From contig CACVAS010000107.1 in NCBI GenBank assembly GCA_902727855.1, forward strand, positions 124,001 through 188,000: DNA of 64,000 nt, read 5' to 3'. Positions 36,747 to 45,757 of the stretch are shown here, piece after piece. Under the pieces are notes generated by a model that worked only from the letters and a program-made list of their open reading frames with translations, did not search any database and was not told the DNA's origin. How positions within the stretch are numbered: the first letter of the stretch is position 1; each line of letters begins with the position of its first letter. Origin of the DNA: an uncultured Sulfurovum sp. GTDB taxonomy: Bacteria > Campylobacterota > Campylobacteria > Campylobacterales > Sulfurovaceae. A program made the translations under genes and the position numbers.

Positions 36747-37789
36747 CCACGTACCTCATTGCCTAGTGCTATGAATCTTTGGAACATTTCACTATCCATC
36801 ACGGTAGAATCAAGTTTATTTTCTTTGTTGCGACCTAGTTCGATAAAGGTTATCTCTTCATCTTCCAACTTCTTAGCCACTCTAGCATAAGACTCAATAC
36901 ACTCTTTTGAATGGGTTGTGGCGAAGACTTGGACGTTTGCTTCTTTTGAAATAGTGAGGATGATTTCCCATAGTTTGTCTAGGTTTGTGTAGTGGATTCC
37001 GTTTTCTATTTCATCAATAAAGATAAAATCATCTTTTAATAAAAGTATTGAAGCTATTATATTAATAAATGTTTTAATACCTTGTCCTAATTGCGATAAT
37101 TCTTTATATTTACCATCAGACTTTATCATAGGCTTATTTTTTATAATATCAATAGACGTAACATTAAAAACTTCTAAAAGATGTTTATTAAGAGTTTCAT
37201 ATTTATTGTCATTCAATTTACTATCACCAATAATAGTTTCAAGTTCTCTATTTGAATTAGAATATGAAGAAATGAAATTTTTACTAAATTGGTATCTTGC
37301 ATTTTTTATATTAAAGTCTAGCCTCATGACAAGGTCTGAATAAGAGTAATGCATTGATTCCTGGTCACCTTGGTGTCGCATGTCATATTTAGTATAAATA
37401 TGAACATTTCCTTTTTGGCTATTTTCTTTTATTTCTACCAAGCCAATTGGATACTTATGCTCAGGATTATTAGGTTCTTCAGCTTCAATATTAAGAGATA
37501 TTGATAGCTTGGTATACTTCCGTACTAGTTTTCGAAATGCCTCTTCTCTATTTTTTGGTAGAAATAATAAATTGTTTATAACATCTCTATGCGTATCTAT
37601 TTCGAGTAACTTTGTATATAATTTAGTAGGTGATGAAGCTTGTGATAAATAACACGCCTCCATAAAAGCTGTCTTCCCCACATTATTCTTTCCACCGATG
37701 AGATTAACCCTACCAAAGCCTTCTGCTTTGAAGTCTTGGAAACATTTGAAGTTTTTTATCTCTATTTCACGTACAAAATGTTCACTCAT
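36740..37789 (-). CDS. AAA15/21-type (OLD-like, ABC-fold) ATPase
   Basis: A 349-residue ATPase. It starts with REIEIKNFKCFQDF, then Walker A GGKNNVGKT (about 32-40), a long charged helical and beta insertion, a QLGQGIKTFINIIASILLL signature-like helix, Walker B DDFIFIDEIENGIHY and the ATTHSKECI switch histidine. This is the SMC/RecF/OLD arrangement with a short arm. It lies 89 bases downstream of hisH and overlaps the TOPRIM-like gene. Its central part is visibly more AT-rich than hisH and hisA, which suggests acquisition. Confidence 0.8.
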   Translation of the reverse strand: MSEHFVREIEIKNFKCFQDFKAEGFGRVNLIGGKNNVGKTAFMEACYLSQASSPTKLYTKLLEIDTHRDVINNLLFLPKNREEAFRKLVRKYTKLSISLNIEAEEPNNPEHKYPIGLVEIKENSQKGNVHIYTKYDMRHQGDQESMHYSYSDLVMRLDFNIKNARYQFSKNFISSYSNSNRELETIIGDSKLNDNKYETLNKHLLEVFNVTSIDIIKNKPMIKSDGKYKELSQLGQGIKTFINIIASILLLKDDFIFIDEIENGIHYTNLDKLWEIILTISKEANVQVFATTHSKECIESYARVAKKLEDEEITFIELGRNKENKLDSTVMDSEMFQRFIALGNEVRGW

Positions 37790-37817
37790 TGGTTTCTCCT
37801 TTTTGTTGATTGTTTGG

Positions 37818-37842
37818 TAGGGTGTTGTCCCATGACAACACC
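37818..37842. repeat. GTAGGG-type intergenic palindrome (copy 5)
   Basis: GGTGTTGTC / GACAACACC, a perfect 9-bp stem with a CCAT loop (stem starts 37821), preceded by TAG so that the element begins TAGGGTG. It is one half of a back-to-back pair with 37857-37881, between hisH and the ATPase gene. Confidence 0.6.
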
Positions 37843-37856
37843 AATTTTATCTTTTT

Positions 37857-37881
37857 GGTGTTGTGAGGGCACAACACCCTA
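37857..37881. repeat. GTAGGG-type intergenic palindrome (copy 6)
   Basis: GGTGTTGTG / CACAACACC, a perfect 9-bp stem with an AGGG loop, ending CCTA inside the hisH stop region. Together with copy 5 it forms a 64-base inverted pair bounded by TAGGGTGTTGT and ACAACACCCTA, like a REP/BIME unit, at the left border of the ATPase-TOPRIM insertion. Confidence 0.6.
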
Positions 37882-38502
37882 TAGTTTCGTAAAGTTTTCA
37901 ATGATTTTCAAACCATTCTCATGGCTTTTTTCTGGGTGAGGCTGTATGCCGTAGATATTGTTGTTTTGTACAGCAGAGACAAACTGGTATCCATAGTGGG
38001 TTTTGCCTATGGCATATTTGTCGTCACACTCTGCATGGAATGAGTGTACAAAATAGAGATAAAAATCTTTATCTAGCCCATCAAACAATGCTGTGTCACT
38101 TTGTACAAATAATTCATTCCAACCCATGTGAGGTACTTTATTTGGGTGATCAAATTTTGATTCATCAAAAGCTATGACTTTACCAGGTATGAGTCCTAAG
38201 CCTTGTGTACCATTGCTATCTTTTGCAAACTCTTGAGAACTTTCAAAAAGTAGTTGCATACCAAGACAGATGCCCAGTAGAGGTTTGCCACTGTTTGCAA
38301 ACGCTTTAACCGCTTCATCCATGCCATTGCTTTGCAGGTGTTCCATAGCATCACCAAATGCACCAACCCCTGGGAGTATAAGTTTGTCATAGTCACAGAG
38401 TTTAGAGGGGTCACTCTCAAGGCGTGCATTTGCACCTACCTTTGTAAAGGCATTAATCACAGAGGCGAGGTTACCCATGTTATAATCGACGATGCCAATC
38501 AT
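37879..38502 (-). CDS. hisH: Imidazole glycerol phosphate synthase glutaminase subunit
   Basis: A 207-residue class I glutamine amidotransferase. It has GIVDYNMGNLASV, ILPGVGAFGDAMEHL, the nucleophile motif GICLGMQLLFE, YFVHSFHAE, and the His-Glu pair in GIQPHPEKSHENGLKIIENF. It feeds ammonia to HisF (not in the window). It is the first gene of a probable hisH-ATPase-TOPRIM-hisA operon. Confidence 0.97.
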   Translation of the reverse strand: MIGIVDYNMGNLASVINAFTKVGANARLESDPSKLCDYDKLILPGVGAFGDAMEHLQSNGMDEAVKAFANSGKPLLGICLGMQLLFESSQEFAKDSNGTQGLGLIPGKVIAFDESKFDHPNKVPHMGWNELFVQSDTALFDGLDKDFYLYFVHSFHAECDDKYAIGKTHYGYQFVSAVQNNNIYGIQPHPEKSHENGLKIIENFTKL

Positions 38503-38594
38503 GATATTTCCTTTGAAATTTTATAGGATGTGTACGTGATGAGAAGTGAGGGATGAATGTTTCGCACGTTCTTGCCTTGCTTTAAATTACTGTG

Positions 38595-38603
38595 ATTATA
38601 GCA
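38595..38603 (-). promoter_or_regulatory. Extended -10 promoter upstream of hisH
   Basis: On the minus strand this reads TGCTATAAT, about 93 bases before the hisH ATG, with T-rich sequence upstream and no clear -35. It would drive the hisH operon, divergent from waaC. Confidence 0.55.
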
Positions 38604-38666
38604 AAAAGAGTTAAAAGCTAATATTTACTGTGTTAAAATAACTTTAAAATTGCAAGGAGTGTCAAG

Positions 38667-39662
38667 ATGAAAGTAGCTATAGTAAAACTTTCTGCGATGG
38701 GTGACATTATCCATGCGATGGTAGCGTTACAATATATTAAACAATTCAACCCAACCATACAGATAGATTGGGTGGTTGAACTGGGCTTTAAGTCAGTTTT
38801 AGAGGGGAACCCTCATATTGACAACATACTCACTGTCAATTTAAAAGCCATTAAAAAAGATAAAAAAGCCATAATAGAACAAATAAAGCTCGTAAGAGAG
38901 TATGCAAAACGTCACTATGATTTGGTCATTGATGCGCAAGGACTCGTTAAATCTGCAATGACGGCTATGCTGTTAGGTAAAAATAGAGCAGGATTTTCAA
39001 AAGATTCTATACGTGAAGGAGTAGCTTCTTATTTTTATAGTCAAAAAGTAGACATTGCGTATGATGCAAATACTATTGACCGTAATGCGAGAGTAATGTC
39101 TGAACCTTTGGGCGTGAATATTAGTCCACAAATGATACATGATAAGCTTCCATTTTTGTACTATAGTGATGTGTCAGAAGTAGAGCAGTACTTAAAACAA
39201 GAAAAGAAAAATATTGTTTTTGTGATTGGCTCAACATGGGAAAGCCGTAACTATCCAAAAGAAAAGTTTCTGGCCATAGCAAATGCTTTGAAGCAGAATG
39301 TGTTGATTGCCTGGGGTAATGAAGAGGAACATAGTAGAGCACTGTGGATAGCGGATAACTCAGAGTTTGCAACTGTACTACCTCATATAAATCTTAATGG
39401 TCTCAAAGCAGTGATAGCCAATGCTGATTTACTCATAGGTAATGATACGGGTCCTACACATATGGCATGGGGGCTTAACGTACCATCTATCACAATCTTT
39501 GGACCTACGCCTGTGAACCGTGTGTATGAAACTACCATCAACAAGGTGATTAAGTCTGACTCTATAGTGAATCATTTTAAATTGGATAAAAATGATTTTT
39601 CTATTGTAGATATTGATGCAGCTAAGGTTGTATCTATGGCGAGGGAGCTTTTGGATGCTTGA
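38667..39662 (+). CDS. waaC: Lipopolysaccharide heptosyltransferase I
   Basis: A 331-residue GT9-family glycosyltransferase that adds the first heptose to Kdo2-lipid A. It has the N-terminal VAIVKLSAMGDIIHAMVAL with catalytic Asp, VIDAQGLVKSAM, GSTWESRNYPKEKF and the nucleotide-sugar motif LIGNDTGPTHMAWGLNVPSI. Length is typical. It is the first gene of the plus-strand LOS cluster and overlaps the acyltransferase gene by 8 bases. Confidence 0.95.
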   Translation: MKVAIVKLSAMGDIIHAMVALQYIKQFNPTIQIDWVVELGFKSVLEGNPHIDNILTVNLKAIKKDKKAIIEQIKLVREYAKRHYDLVIDAQGLVKSAMTAMLLGKNRAGFSKDSIREGVASYFYSQKVDIAYDANTIDRNARVMSEPLGVNISPQMIHDKLPFLYYSDVSEVEQYLKQEKKNIVFVIGSTWESRNYPKEKFLAIANALKQNVLIAWGNEEEHSRALWIADNSEFATVLPHINLNGLKAVIANADLLIGNDTGPTHMAWGLNVPSITIFGPTPVNRVYETTINKVIKSDSIVNHFKLDKNDFSIVDIDAAKVVSMARELLDA

Positions 39663-40545
39663 CTATATGTATTTAGGTCTATATAAACTGTTTGCTTTTT
39701 TTGTTTGGATTTTACCTGAAAGTTGGTTTCGAGGTTTCATACGGTTCCTAGCAAAATTTGCCTACTATGCAAGTAGTAAAAGGCGAAAGATTATGCATGA
39801 TAATCTTGATTTAGCATTTCAATACAGTATGAGTGAAAATCAGAAAAAAGAGATAGGTATTTTTGCGTATATGAATCTTTTAGATACCACATTTGGTCTC
39901 ATGAAACGTGACAATATGAGTATAGATGAGGTGATGAAAAATGTTTCTTTTGAAGGTGAAGAGACAGTCAAACAATACCAAAACGAGGGTAAGCCTTTTT
40001 TGTTTGTTTCTGGACATTATGGTAACTGGGAGCTTATTGCACCAGCGATTGCTGCTAAATTTGATATTACCTTTGTAGTGGTAGGACGTAAGTTAGACAG
40101 TGATGTTATGGATCGTGTACTAAAAGAGAGTCGTGAAACCTTTAATGTAGAGTTAGTCTACAAAAATGGTGCTACAAAAGGGTGCATAAAAGCAATTAAC
40201 AAGGGTAAGACTGTGGGGATTTTAATCGACCAGAGTATACGTAAAAACCAGTCTGTTGATGTAACATTCTTCGGTAAACAAGCCACGCATACACCATTGG
40301 CTTCTATTTTATCTAGAAAGTTTGAGATGGATATGATACCTATTTATATTTCTACCGACGACTATAAAGCGTACAAGGTAAAAATATATGCGCCTATAAA
40401 AACAATCAAAACAGACAATGCTGAAGAAGATTTAGCCTTACTCACACAACAACAAGCTGACGCCATGGAAAAAGTGATTAAAGAGGATCCTAGACAATGG
40501 TTTTGGATGCATAAAAGATGGAAAGGTTTTAACCATGAAGTATGA
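39655..40545 (+). CDS. Lipid A acyltransferase (LpxL/HtrB family)
   Basis: A protein of about 296 residues starting MLDYMYLGLYKLFAFFVW, with one N-terminal membrane anchor. The frame is open to an ATG at 39613, but that part only shadows waaC. The family motif FVSGHYGNWELIAPAIA holds the HX4E-type acyltransferase catalytic pair (His and Glu, about 120-125). GILIDQSIRKNQSVDVTFFG and QWFWMHKRWKG follow. It adds a secondary acyl chain to lipid A at the inner membrane. Confidence 0.9.
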   Translation: MLDYMYLGLYKLFAFFVWILPESWFRGFIRFLAKFAYYASSKRRKIMHDNLDLAFQYSMSENQKKEIGIFAYMNLLDTTFGLMKRDNMSIDEVMKNVSFEGEETVKQYQNEGKPFLFVSGHYGNWELIAPAIAAKFDITFVVVGRKLDSDVMDRVLKESRETFNVELVYKNGATKGCIKAINKGKTVGILIDQSIRKNQSVDVTFFGKQATHTPLASILSRKFEMDMIPIYISTDDYKAYKVKIYAPIKTIKTDNAEEDLALLTQQQADAMEKVIKEDPRQWFWMHKRWKGFNHEV

Positions 40546-41596
40546 TGTCGTTTTTTATGTGGCGTATCCTTACTACTACCCACACTTCTTACCTATAGGT
40601 AAAGCACTGAGTATCGCAGGTCTTAAGGTACATTATGTACTTTCAGAAAAACAAAATACACTACTGATGGAAACAATAGCTAAAGATGAAAAACTCTCTT
40701 ACTCTCTAGGAGACGCATTTTTAGAGACCATAGAAACAGATGTGATACTGTTTGCTTCTGTACCTAGTGAAACGCTAGAGACACAAGCAAAGACAGTTTT
40801 TTTGTGTCATGGAACAGGTACAAAACAGTGTGGTTTTGAAAAGGCACTTGAACGCTGTGATATTGTCTTGGTTGAGGGTGACTATAGATACAGTTACTAT
40901 ACAAGCGAATTTCCTCAGTTTACTCAGAAGATTAAACAAGTAGGATATTCAAAGCTTGATGAGATTGTCAATACATCTTCAAATGATGTTGTGAAACTCA
41001 AAGAGAAGTATCATATAAACAATACAAAAAAAACTATTTTATATGCACCTACATTTTTTCCATCATCCATAGAGAAGATGTCAGATACATTTCCTGATGA
41101 TTTTAAAGAGTGTAATATTTTGGTAAAACCACACTATTTGACATGGGAGCGAAAACGGTATGCCGCGCAGCGTAAAAAACTTCAAATATGGAAGCAGTAT
41201 GACAACTGTTACATTTTTGATGCAAGCGAGTATAACCTTATTCCTTTTCTTATTATTTCAGATGTAATGATCTCGGATGAAAGCTCGGCGATTTTTGAGT
41301 TTGCTTCACTCAATAAACCCGTTATTATCAATAAATTTTTAAAATTGCGTTGGTCATATTATTTAAATCCTAAGAAACTTTTTAAACGTATGGATGCAAA
41401 TATGAACCGTTATAGAGTGGTGGGAGAGAACCCTGTAAGTTATAAAGAGATGCTAAAAGTTACAAAAAAAACTTTGGAAGATAGTAGCGACTTTGAACAA
41501 GCTAGACTCACTTTGGCACAAGATATTTGTGGTACAATTGATGGCAAAGTATCTGAACGGATAGTAGATGTTATAAAGGAACTGCGTGCCAACTAA
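40535..41596 (+). CDS. CDP-glycerol glycerophosphotransferase-like protein
   Basis: A 353-residue protein of the TagB/TagF (GT-B, Glyphos_transf) type. Visible are KTVFLCHGTGTKQCGF (N-terminal His-containing loop), ILYAPTFFPSS, NILVKPHYL and DVMISDESSAIFEFASLNKPVI, the conserved C-terminal SDxSSxxxE(F/Y) motif. TagF enzymes transfer glycerol-phosphate from CDP-glycerol. With the TagD-like gene just downstream it probably adds glycerol-phosphate or another polyol-phosphate to the LOS. It overlaps its neighbours by 11 bases at both ends. Confidence 0.75.
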   Translation: MKYDVVFYVAYPYYYPHFLPIGKALSIAGLKVHYVLSEKQNTLLMETIAKDEKLSYSLGDAFLETIETDVILFASVPSETLETQAKTVFLCHGTGTKQCGFEKALERCDIVLVEGDYRYSYYTSEFPQFTQKIKQVGYSKLDEIVNTSSNDVVKLKEKYHINNTKKTILYAPTFFPSSIEKMSDTFPDDFKECNILVKPHYLTWERKRYAAQRKKLQIWKQYDNCYIFDASEYNLIPFLIISDVMISDESSAIFEFASLNKPVIINKFLKLRWSYYLNPKKLFKRMDANMNRYRVVGENPVSYKEMLKVTKKTLEDSSDFEQARLTLAQDICGTIDGKVSERIVDVIKELRAN

Positions 41597-42050
41597 AACT
41601 GTATTAACCTATGGGACTTTTGACATGTTTCATATAGGGCATCTAGAACTACTTAAAAGACTAAAAGGTTTAGGTACTAAACTGATTGTTGCAGTCTCTA
41701 CGGATGAATTTAATGAGATAAAAGGTAAAAAAACCATTATACCTTATGCACAAAGAGCAAGTATTGTTGAAGCTATAAAATATGTAGATATGGTGATTCC
41801 CGAAAATAACTGGGAACAAAAAGTTTCAGATGTTGAAAAGTATGGTGTCGATGTTTTTGCTATTGGCGATGATTGGGAAGGAAAATTTGATTTTTTAAAA
41901 GAACAATGTGAAGTAGTTTATTTGACACGAACAAGTGGTATTTCATCGACAGACCTAAAAGAGCAACTCGAAAAAATATCTAAAATTAATTTGAACGATA
42001 TTAATACAGCCTTTGAAATACTTCAACAGTTAAAGAGTGATTTTGAATAA
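41586..42050 (+). CDS. Glycerol-3-phosphate cytidylyltransferase-like (TagD family)
   Basis: A 154-residue nucleotidyltransferase starting at a GTG in the end of the previous gene. It has VLTYGTFDMFHIGHLELL (the GTFDxxHxGH CTP-binding motif), AVSTDEFNEIKGKK, the RASIVEAIKYVDMVIPE segment and the RTSGISSTDL signature. It would make CDP-glycerol (or a related CDP-polyol) from CTP. It is somewhat longer than B. subtilis TagD (129 residues). It supplies the presumed donor for the adjacent TagF-like proteins. Confidence 0.85.
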   Translation: MPTKTVLTYGTFDMFHIGHLELLKRLKGLGTKLIVAVSTDEFNEIKGKKTIIPYAQRASIVEAIKYVDMVIPENNWEQKVSDVEKYGVDVFAIGDDWEGKFDFLKEQCEVVYLTRTSGISSTDLKEQLEKISKINLNDINTAFEILQQLKSDFE

Positions 42051-43251
42051 TACAACACATTTGGATTATACAAAGTACATTAACCATGTTGCCGTTGCCT
42101 ATGCTTTGGTATTTCCTCTTTCTCGAGCAGGTATCTCTTTTTTTACAGCTTTACTGTTACTCCTTTGGCTTTTAGAGGGTGGGTTTAAAAGAAAGTTTTC
42201 ACTTATGGCACGTAATAGTGTTGTTTTATCTATCTCTGCTTTTCTGGCTTTTAATTTAATTTCTCTTTTATGGACCAATCACCTAGGTGAATCTTTTGAT
42301 TATATAAGACGTTACTGGTATTTGTCTATTATTATAGTGTTCTTTACGAGTATTCAAAAAGATTTTATACCCAAAATACTCTCTTTTTTTATTTTAGGGA
42401 TGTTTATTAGTGAAGTCATATCTTATGGTGTCTTTTTTGAGTGGTGGGAGTTCAAACATGCCACGACAGCAAATATTTCTCCATTTATGCATCACATTGA
42501 GTATAGTGTTTACTTGGCATTAGCAGCGCTAATTATCATGGGTCGTATATTTTCGCACCGTATGATAAAGACAAAACTCATTTATATAGCCTTTTTTATT
42601 ACGATGAGTGGGAATTTATTTTTAACCGAAGGGCGTACTGGTCAATTGGCATTGGTCTTAGGCTTGTTGACCTTAGCCCTTGTGAACTTTAAAAATAAAT
42701 TTAAAGCATTTTTTATCTCTAGTGTCATTTCCTTAACGCTCTTAAGCGCTGCCTATGTGTTTAGTGATACATTTCAACACCGTGTTGCTGATGCAAGTAG
42801 TAGTTTGATTAATGTGATCAACAATCAAGATTACTGTTCATCATGGGGTGCACGGGTTGGTGCTTATATTACTGCAAAAGACATTGTTGTGACTCACCCA
42901 ATTATTGGGGTGGGAATAACCGATAATATGGATATCTTTCGAGGCTTACTAGATACTAAGTATCAATACATGGGTTGCATACGTGAATTGGCACACATGC
43001 ACAATCAGTATCTTCAAGTACTAACACAATTGGGTTTTTTAGGACTCTTTATATTTATATCCATTTTTTATAATTTAGGTAATATCAAAATAAAAAATCG
43101 AGAGTTTAGAAATATTAAATATGTCTATCTTGCTATTTTATTTGTGGGGTTTATCGCCGAAGTACTCTTTCATAGGGCTTTTTCTTTAGCACTTTACTCG
43201 GTAATGGTTGGTTTGATTTTGGCTCAAAATAGGGTTGAAAATGAAGTATAA
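42037..43251 (+). CDS. O-antigen ligase-family (WaaL/Wzy-like) membrane protein
   Basis: A 404-residue protein with about 10-12 hydrophobic segments and the Wzy_C-type region: TEGRTGQLALVLGLLTLAL, a large periplasmic loop around SSWGARVGAYITAKDIV and GVGITDNMD, and HMHNQYLQVLTQLGFLGLF. These are features of O-antigen ligases that attach glycans to lipid A-core. The start is a GTG at 42037 (or TTG at 42043) inside the TagD-like gene. Ligase versus polymerase cannot be told from sequence by eye. Confidence 0.8.
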   Translation: MILNNTTHLDYTKYINHVAVAYALVFPLSRAGISFFTALLLLLWLLEGGFKRKFSLMARNSVVLSISAFLAFNLISLLWTNHLGESFDYIRRYWYLSIIIVFFTSIQKDFIPKILSFFILGMFISEVISYGVFFEWWEFKHATTANISPFMHHIEYSVYLALAALIIMGRIFSHRMIKTKLIYIAFFITMSGNLFLTEGRTGQLALVLGLLTLALVNFKNKFKAFFISSVISLTLLSAAYVFSDTFQHRVADASSSLINVINNQDYCSSWGARVGAYITAKDIVVTHPIIGVGITDNMDIFRGLLDTKYQYMGCIRELAHMHNQYLQVLTQLGFLGLFIFISIFYNLGNIKIKNREFRNIKYVYLAILFVGFIAEVLFHRAFSLALYSVMVGLILAQNRVENEV

Positions 43252-43975
43252 AGTACTATCTAAGAGTTACACAAATTTAGTGGAGAATGTGAGAGAATAT
43301 TTTCTTGAAGCCGATACGAATATATGGGATAGAAGAAATAAAATAAAAATACTTTTGTTTCAAAAAGAAGAAATCACTATCAAGTCATTTAAAATTCCCC
43401 ATATTATCAATAAAATTGCCTATACTTTTTTTCGTGATTCAAAAGCAAAGAAATCTTATGAGAACTCTTTAAAAATTATTGATTTTGTACCTAAGCCTAT
43501 TGGTTATGCAGAATTTTTTCAATTTGGATTGCTGCATGAGAGTTATTTTTTGTGTGAGAAGTTTAATTATGATTTTACCATTAGGGAAGTACTTGTAAAC
43601 AATCATTATGAGGATAAGAATACTATTTTTCAGGCTTTTGCAGCGTTTACCTACAAGTTACATGAAAAAGGGATAGAACACTTAGATTATTCTCCAGGTA
43701 ATATTTTAATTAGAAAATTAGACAATAGCTATGAATTTAAAATTATTGATGTGAATAGAATGAGATTTAAAAAGTTTACCATTGAAGAGCGATTAGAAAA
43801 CTTTGCAAAACTTTGGGCAAAAGATGACGATTTACGAAGTATTGTCAATGCATATGTAGCGTTCATCGATATAGATAAAGACAGAGCAATAGATATAGCA
43901 CTAAAAGCATCACAAAAACATAAAGATAAAAAGAATTTAAAGAAAAAGCTTAAAGGAAAAGAAATTGTCGATTAA
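43241..43975 (+). CDS. LPS core kinase-like protein (WaaP/Kdo-kinase-like)
   Basis: A protein of about 244 residues of the protein-kinase-like fold. It has an N-terminal basic part, a catalytic loop IEHLDYSPGNILI (HxDxxxxN) and a metal-binding FKIIDVNRM segment. Such kinases phosphorylate heptose or Kdo in the LPS inner core. The ATG at 43241 is preferred over TTG at 43235, with AGGG upstream. It overlaps the ligase gene by 11 bases and the next glycosyltransferase by 11. Confidence 0.75.
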   Translation: MKYKVLSKSYTNLVENVREYFLEADTNIWDRRNKIKILLFQKEEITIKSFKIPHIINKIAYTFFRDSKAKKSYENSLKIIDFVPKPIGYAEFFQFGLLHESYFLCEKFNYDFTIREVLVNNHYEDKNTIFQAFAAFTYKLHEKGIEHLDYSPGNILIRKLDNSYEFKIIDVNRMRFKKFTIEERLENFAKLWAKDDDLRSIVNAYVAFIDIDKDRAIDIALKASQKHKDKKNLKKKLKGKEIVD

Positions 43976-44726
43976 TCATATATCTGTGGTAATCATGGCA
44001 AAAAATGCAGAAGAGACTATTAAACAGTGTTTAGCATCATTAAGTGATTTTTCTGAAGTGGTTCTTTATTTAAATGATTCGACCGATATGACAGAGAACA
44101 TTGCCCTTGGCTATAGCAATGTGAAGATAGTAAAAGGCAAATTTATTGGTTTTGGAGAAACAAAAAACAGAGCTGCTGAGTATAGTACGAATGACTGGAT
44201 ACTCTCATTAGACAGTGATGAGATTTTAGATTCAACGTTAACCAATGAGATTCAAAGTTTGGATACAAACAATATAAAAAAAATATATCAATTAAAGCGT
44301 GACAACTATTTCTTAGGACATCAAACACAAAGTCAAGATACCATCACACGACTTTACAATAAAAAATTTACTAAATTTAATGATAATGCAGTGCATGAAA
44401 AAGTGATACATCCTGAAGGGGCTCTTATTAATACGTTAAAGCATAGTTTTGTACATCTTAATATTACCAATATCAATCAAACGCTTACAAAGATTATACA
44501 ATATACTGATTTAGGGGCTGAAAATAAAAAAACATGTTTTTTTCTTATTGTCATTGCTAAGTCTCTTTTTGCATTTTTTAAGACGTACATCATTCAAGGG
44601 AATATCCTCAAGGGGTGGGTAGGGTTTGCACTTGGGGTAAACTCTGCAAATAAACGCTATTATAAGTATTTAAAACAGTATATATACTGTCAAAATGAAA
44701 AAACGAAACCTACAATAGACAAATGA
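43965..44726 (+). CDS. Family 2 glycosyltransferase, WaaE/KdtX-like
   Basis: A 253-residue GT-A enzyme starting at TTG. It has ISVVIMAKNAEETIKQCLAS, the WILSLDSDEILD motif (DxD), and NAVHEKVIHPEG, as in LPS core beta-1,4-glucosyltransferases of the WaaE/KdtX type. It probably adds a hexose to the first heptose of the inner core. It ends ATGA with the next gene. Confidence 0.85.
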   Translation: MSINHISVVIMAKNAEETIKQCLASLSDFSEVVLYLNDSTDMTENIALGYSNVKIVKGKFIGFGETKNRAAEYSTNDWILSLDSDEILDSTLTNEIQSLDTNNIKKIYQLKRDNYFLGHQTQSQDTITRLYNKKFTKFNDNAVHEKVIHPEGALINTLKHSFVHLNITNINQTLTKIIQYTDLGAENKKTCFFLIVIAKSLFAFFKTYIIQGNILKGWVGFALGVNSANKRYYKYLKQYIYCQNEKTKPTIDK

Positions 44727-45757
44727 AACGGTTTCTAATTTATATTTCTCAACCCTATAGTATACCTATTGGAAAACCATTAGAAATGGAGATAGAAAAA
44801 CGTGGATATATTTGTAAATGGTTTTGTGATGAAAAACTGACACAAGACAATTTTTCTGATACATCCAGACTATTACAAAATGTAGAAGATGTTATGCATT
44901 ATCATCCAGATATTGTATTGGTGGCTACAAATGTAGTACCAGATTTTTTCCCTGGTATCAAAGTACAAGTATTTCATGGGTTTTCAGTGGGTAAACGTTC
45001 AGCATCTAAAGGTCATTTTAACATACGAGGTTTTTTTGACCTTTACTGTACACAAGGACCTAGTACGACTGAACCATTTATGATACTCCAAGATAAGTAT
45101 CAATATTTTGAAGTAATTGAGACGGGTTGGTCTAAAGTAGACCCATTATTTCCTCTTCTTATGACTAAGAAAGAAGAGGATAGACTACCTACTGTTATGA
45201 TTAGTTCAACCTTTACAACGCGTTTGAGTTTAGCTAAAAATGAAGAAATGATAAACGAGATCAAGAGACTGTCCTATTTAGGTAAATGGCATTTTATTGC
45301 CGTTTTACACCCAAAAATGGAAAAAGAGGTTGTAGAACAATTCAAAGCAATGGAGCATGAGTATTTTACTTTTTATGATACAACAGAGCTTATACCACTT
45401 TTTCAACAAGCCGATGTCATGCTCTCAGATACGACTTCTGCCATTGCAGAGTTTGTCTTACAAAAAAAACCTGTAGTGACTATACGTAATAATCAACCAG
45501 AATCATACATGGTAAACATTGAAGTACATGGTGAGATGGAAGATGCACTTGAGGTAGCATTGTCAAAACCCAATGCACTGATGCAAGAGATTGATTTTTT
45601 TATAGCACGTACACATCCATCTAATGACGGAAAATCATCAGCAAGAGTTATAGACGCATCTCTTAAAGTTTTGGATAGAGGTAGCAAACGTAAACCTTTA
45701 AATCTTATACGTCGGTTTAAGATACGAAAAAAATTAAACTATTGGAAGGTGTGGTAG
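44723..45757 (+). CDS. Second CDP-glycerol glycerophosphotransferase-like protein
   Basis: A 344-residue TagB/TagF-type protein, distinct from the one at 40535. Seen are VQVFHGFSVGKRSASKGH (His loop), DLYCTQGPSTTEPF, TVMISSTFTTRLSLAKN, FIAVLHPKM and DVMLSDTTSAIAEFVLQKKP with the conserved C-terminal SDxxSAxxE motif. It may transfer a second glycerol-phosphate, or a different polyol-phosphate. It begins inside the stop of the preceding gene and ends TAGTG with the next. Confidence 0.75.
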   Translation: MKRFLIYISQPYSIPIGKPLEMEIEKRGYICKWFCDEKLTQDNFSDTSRLLQNVEDVMHYHPDIVLVATNVVPDFFPGIKVQVFHGFSVGKRSASKGHFNIRGFFDLYCTQGPSTTEPFMILQDKYQYFEVIETGWSKVDPLFPLLMTKKEEDRLPTVMISSTFTTRLSLAKNEEMINEIKRLSYLGKWHFIAVLHPKMEKEVVEQFKAMEHEYFTFYDTTELIPLFQQADVMLSDTTSAIAEFVLQKKPVVTIRNNQPESYMVNIEVHGEMEDALEVALSKPNALMQEIDFFIARTHPSNDGKSSARVIDASLKVLDRGSKRKPLNLIRRFKIRKKLNYWKVW

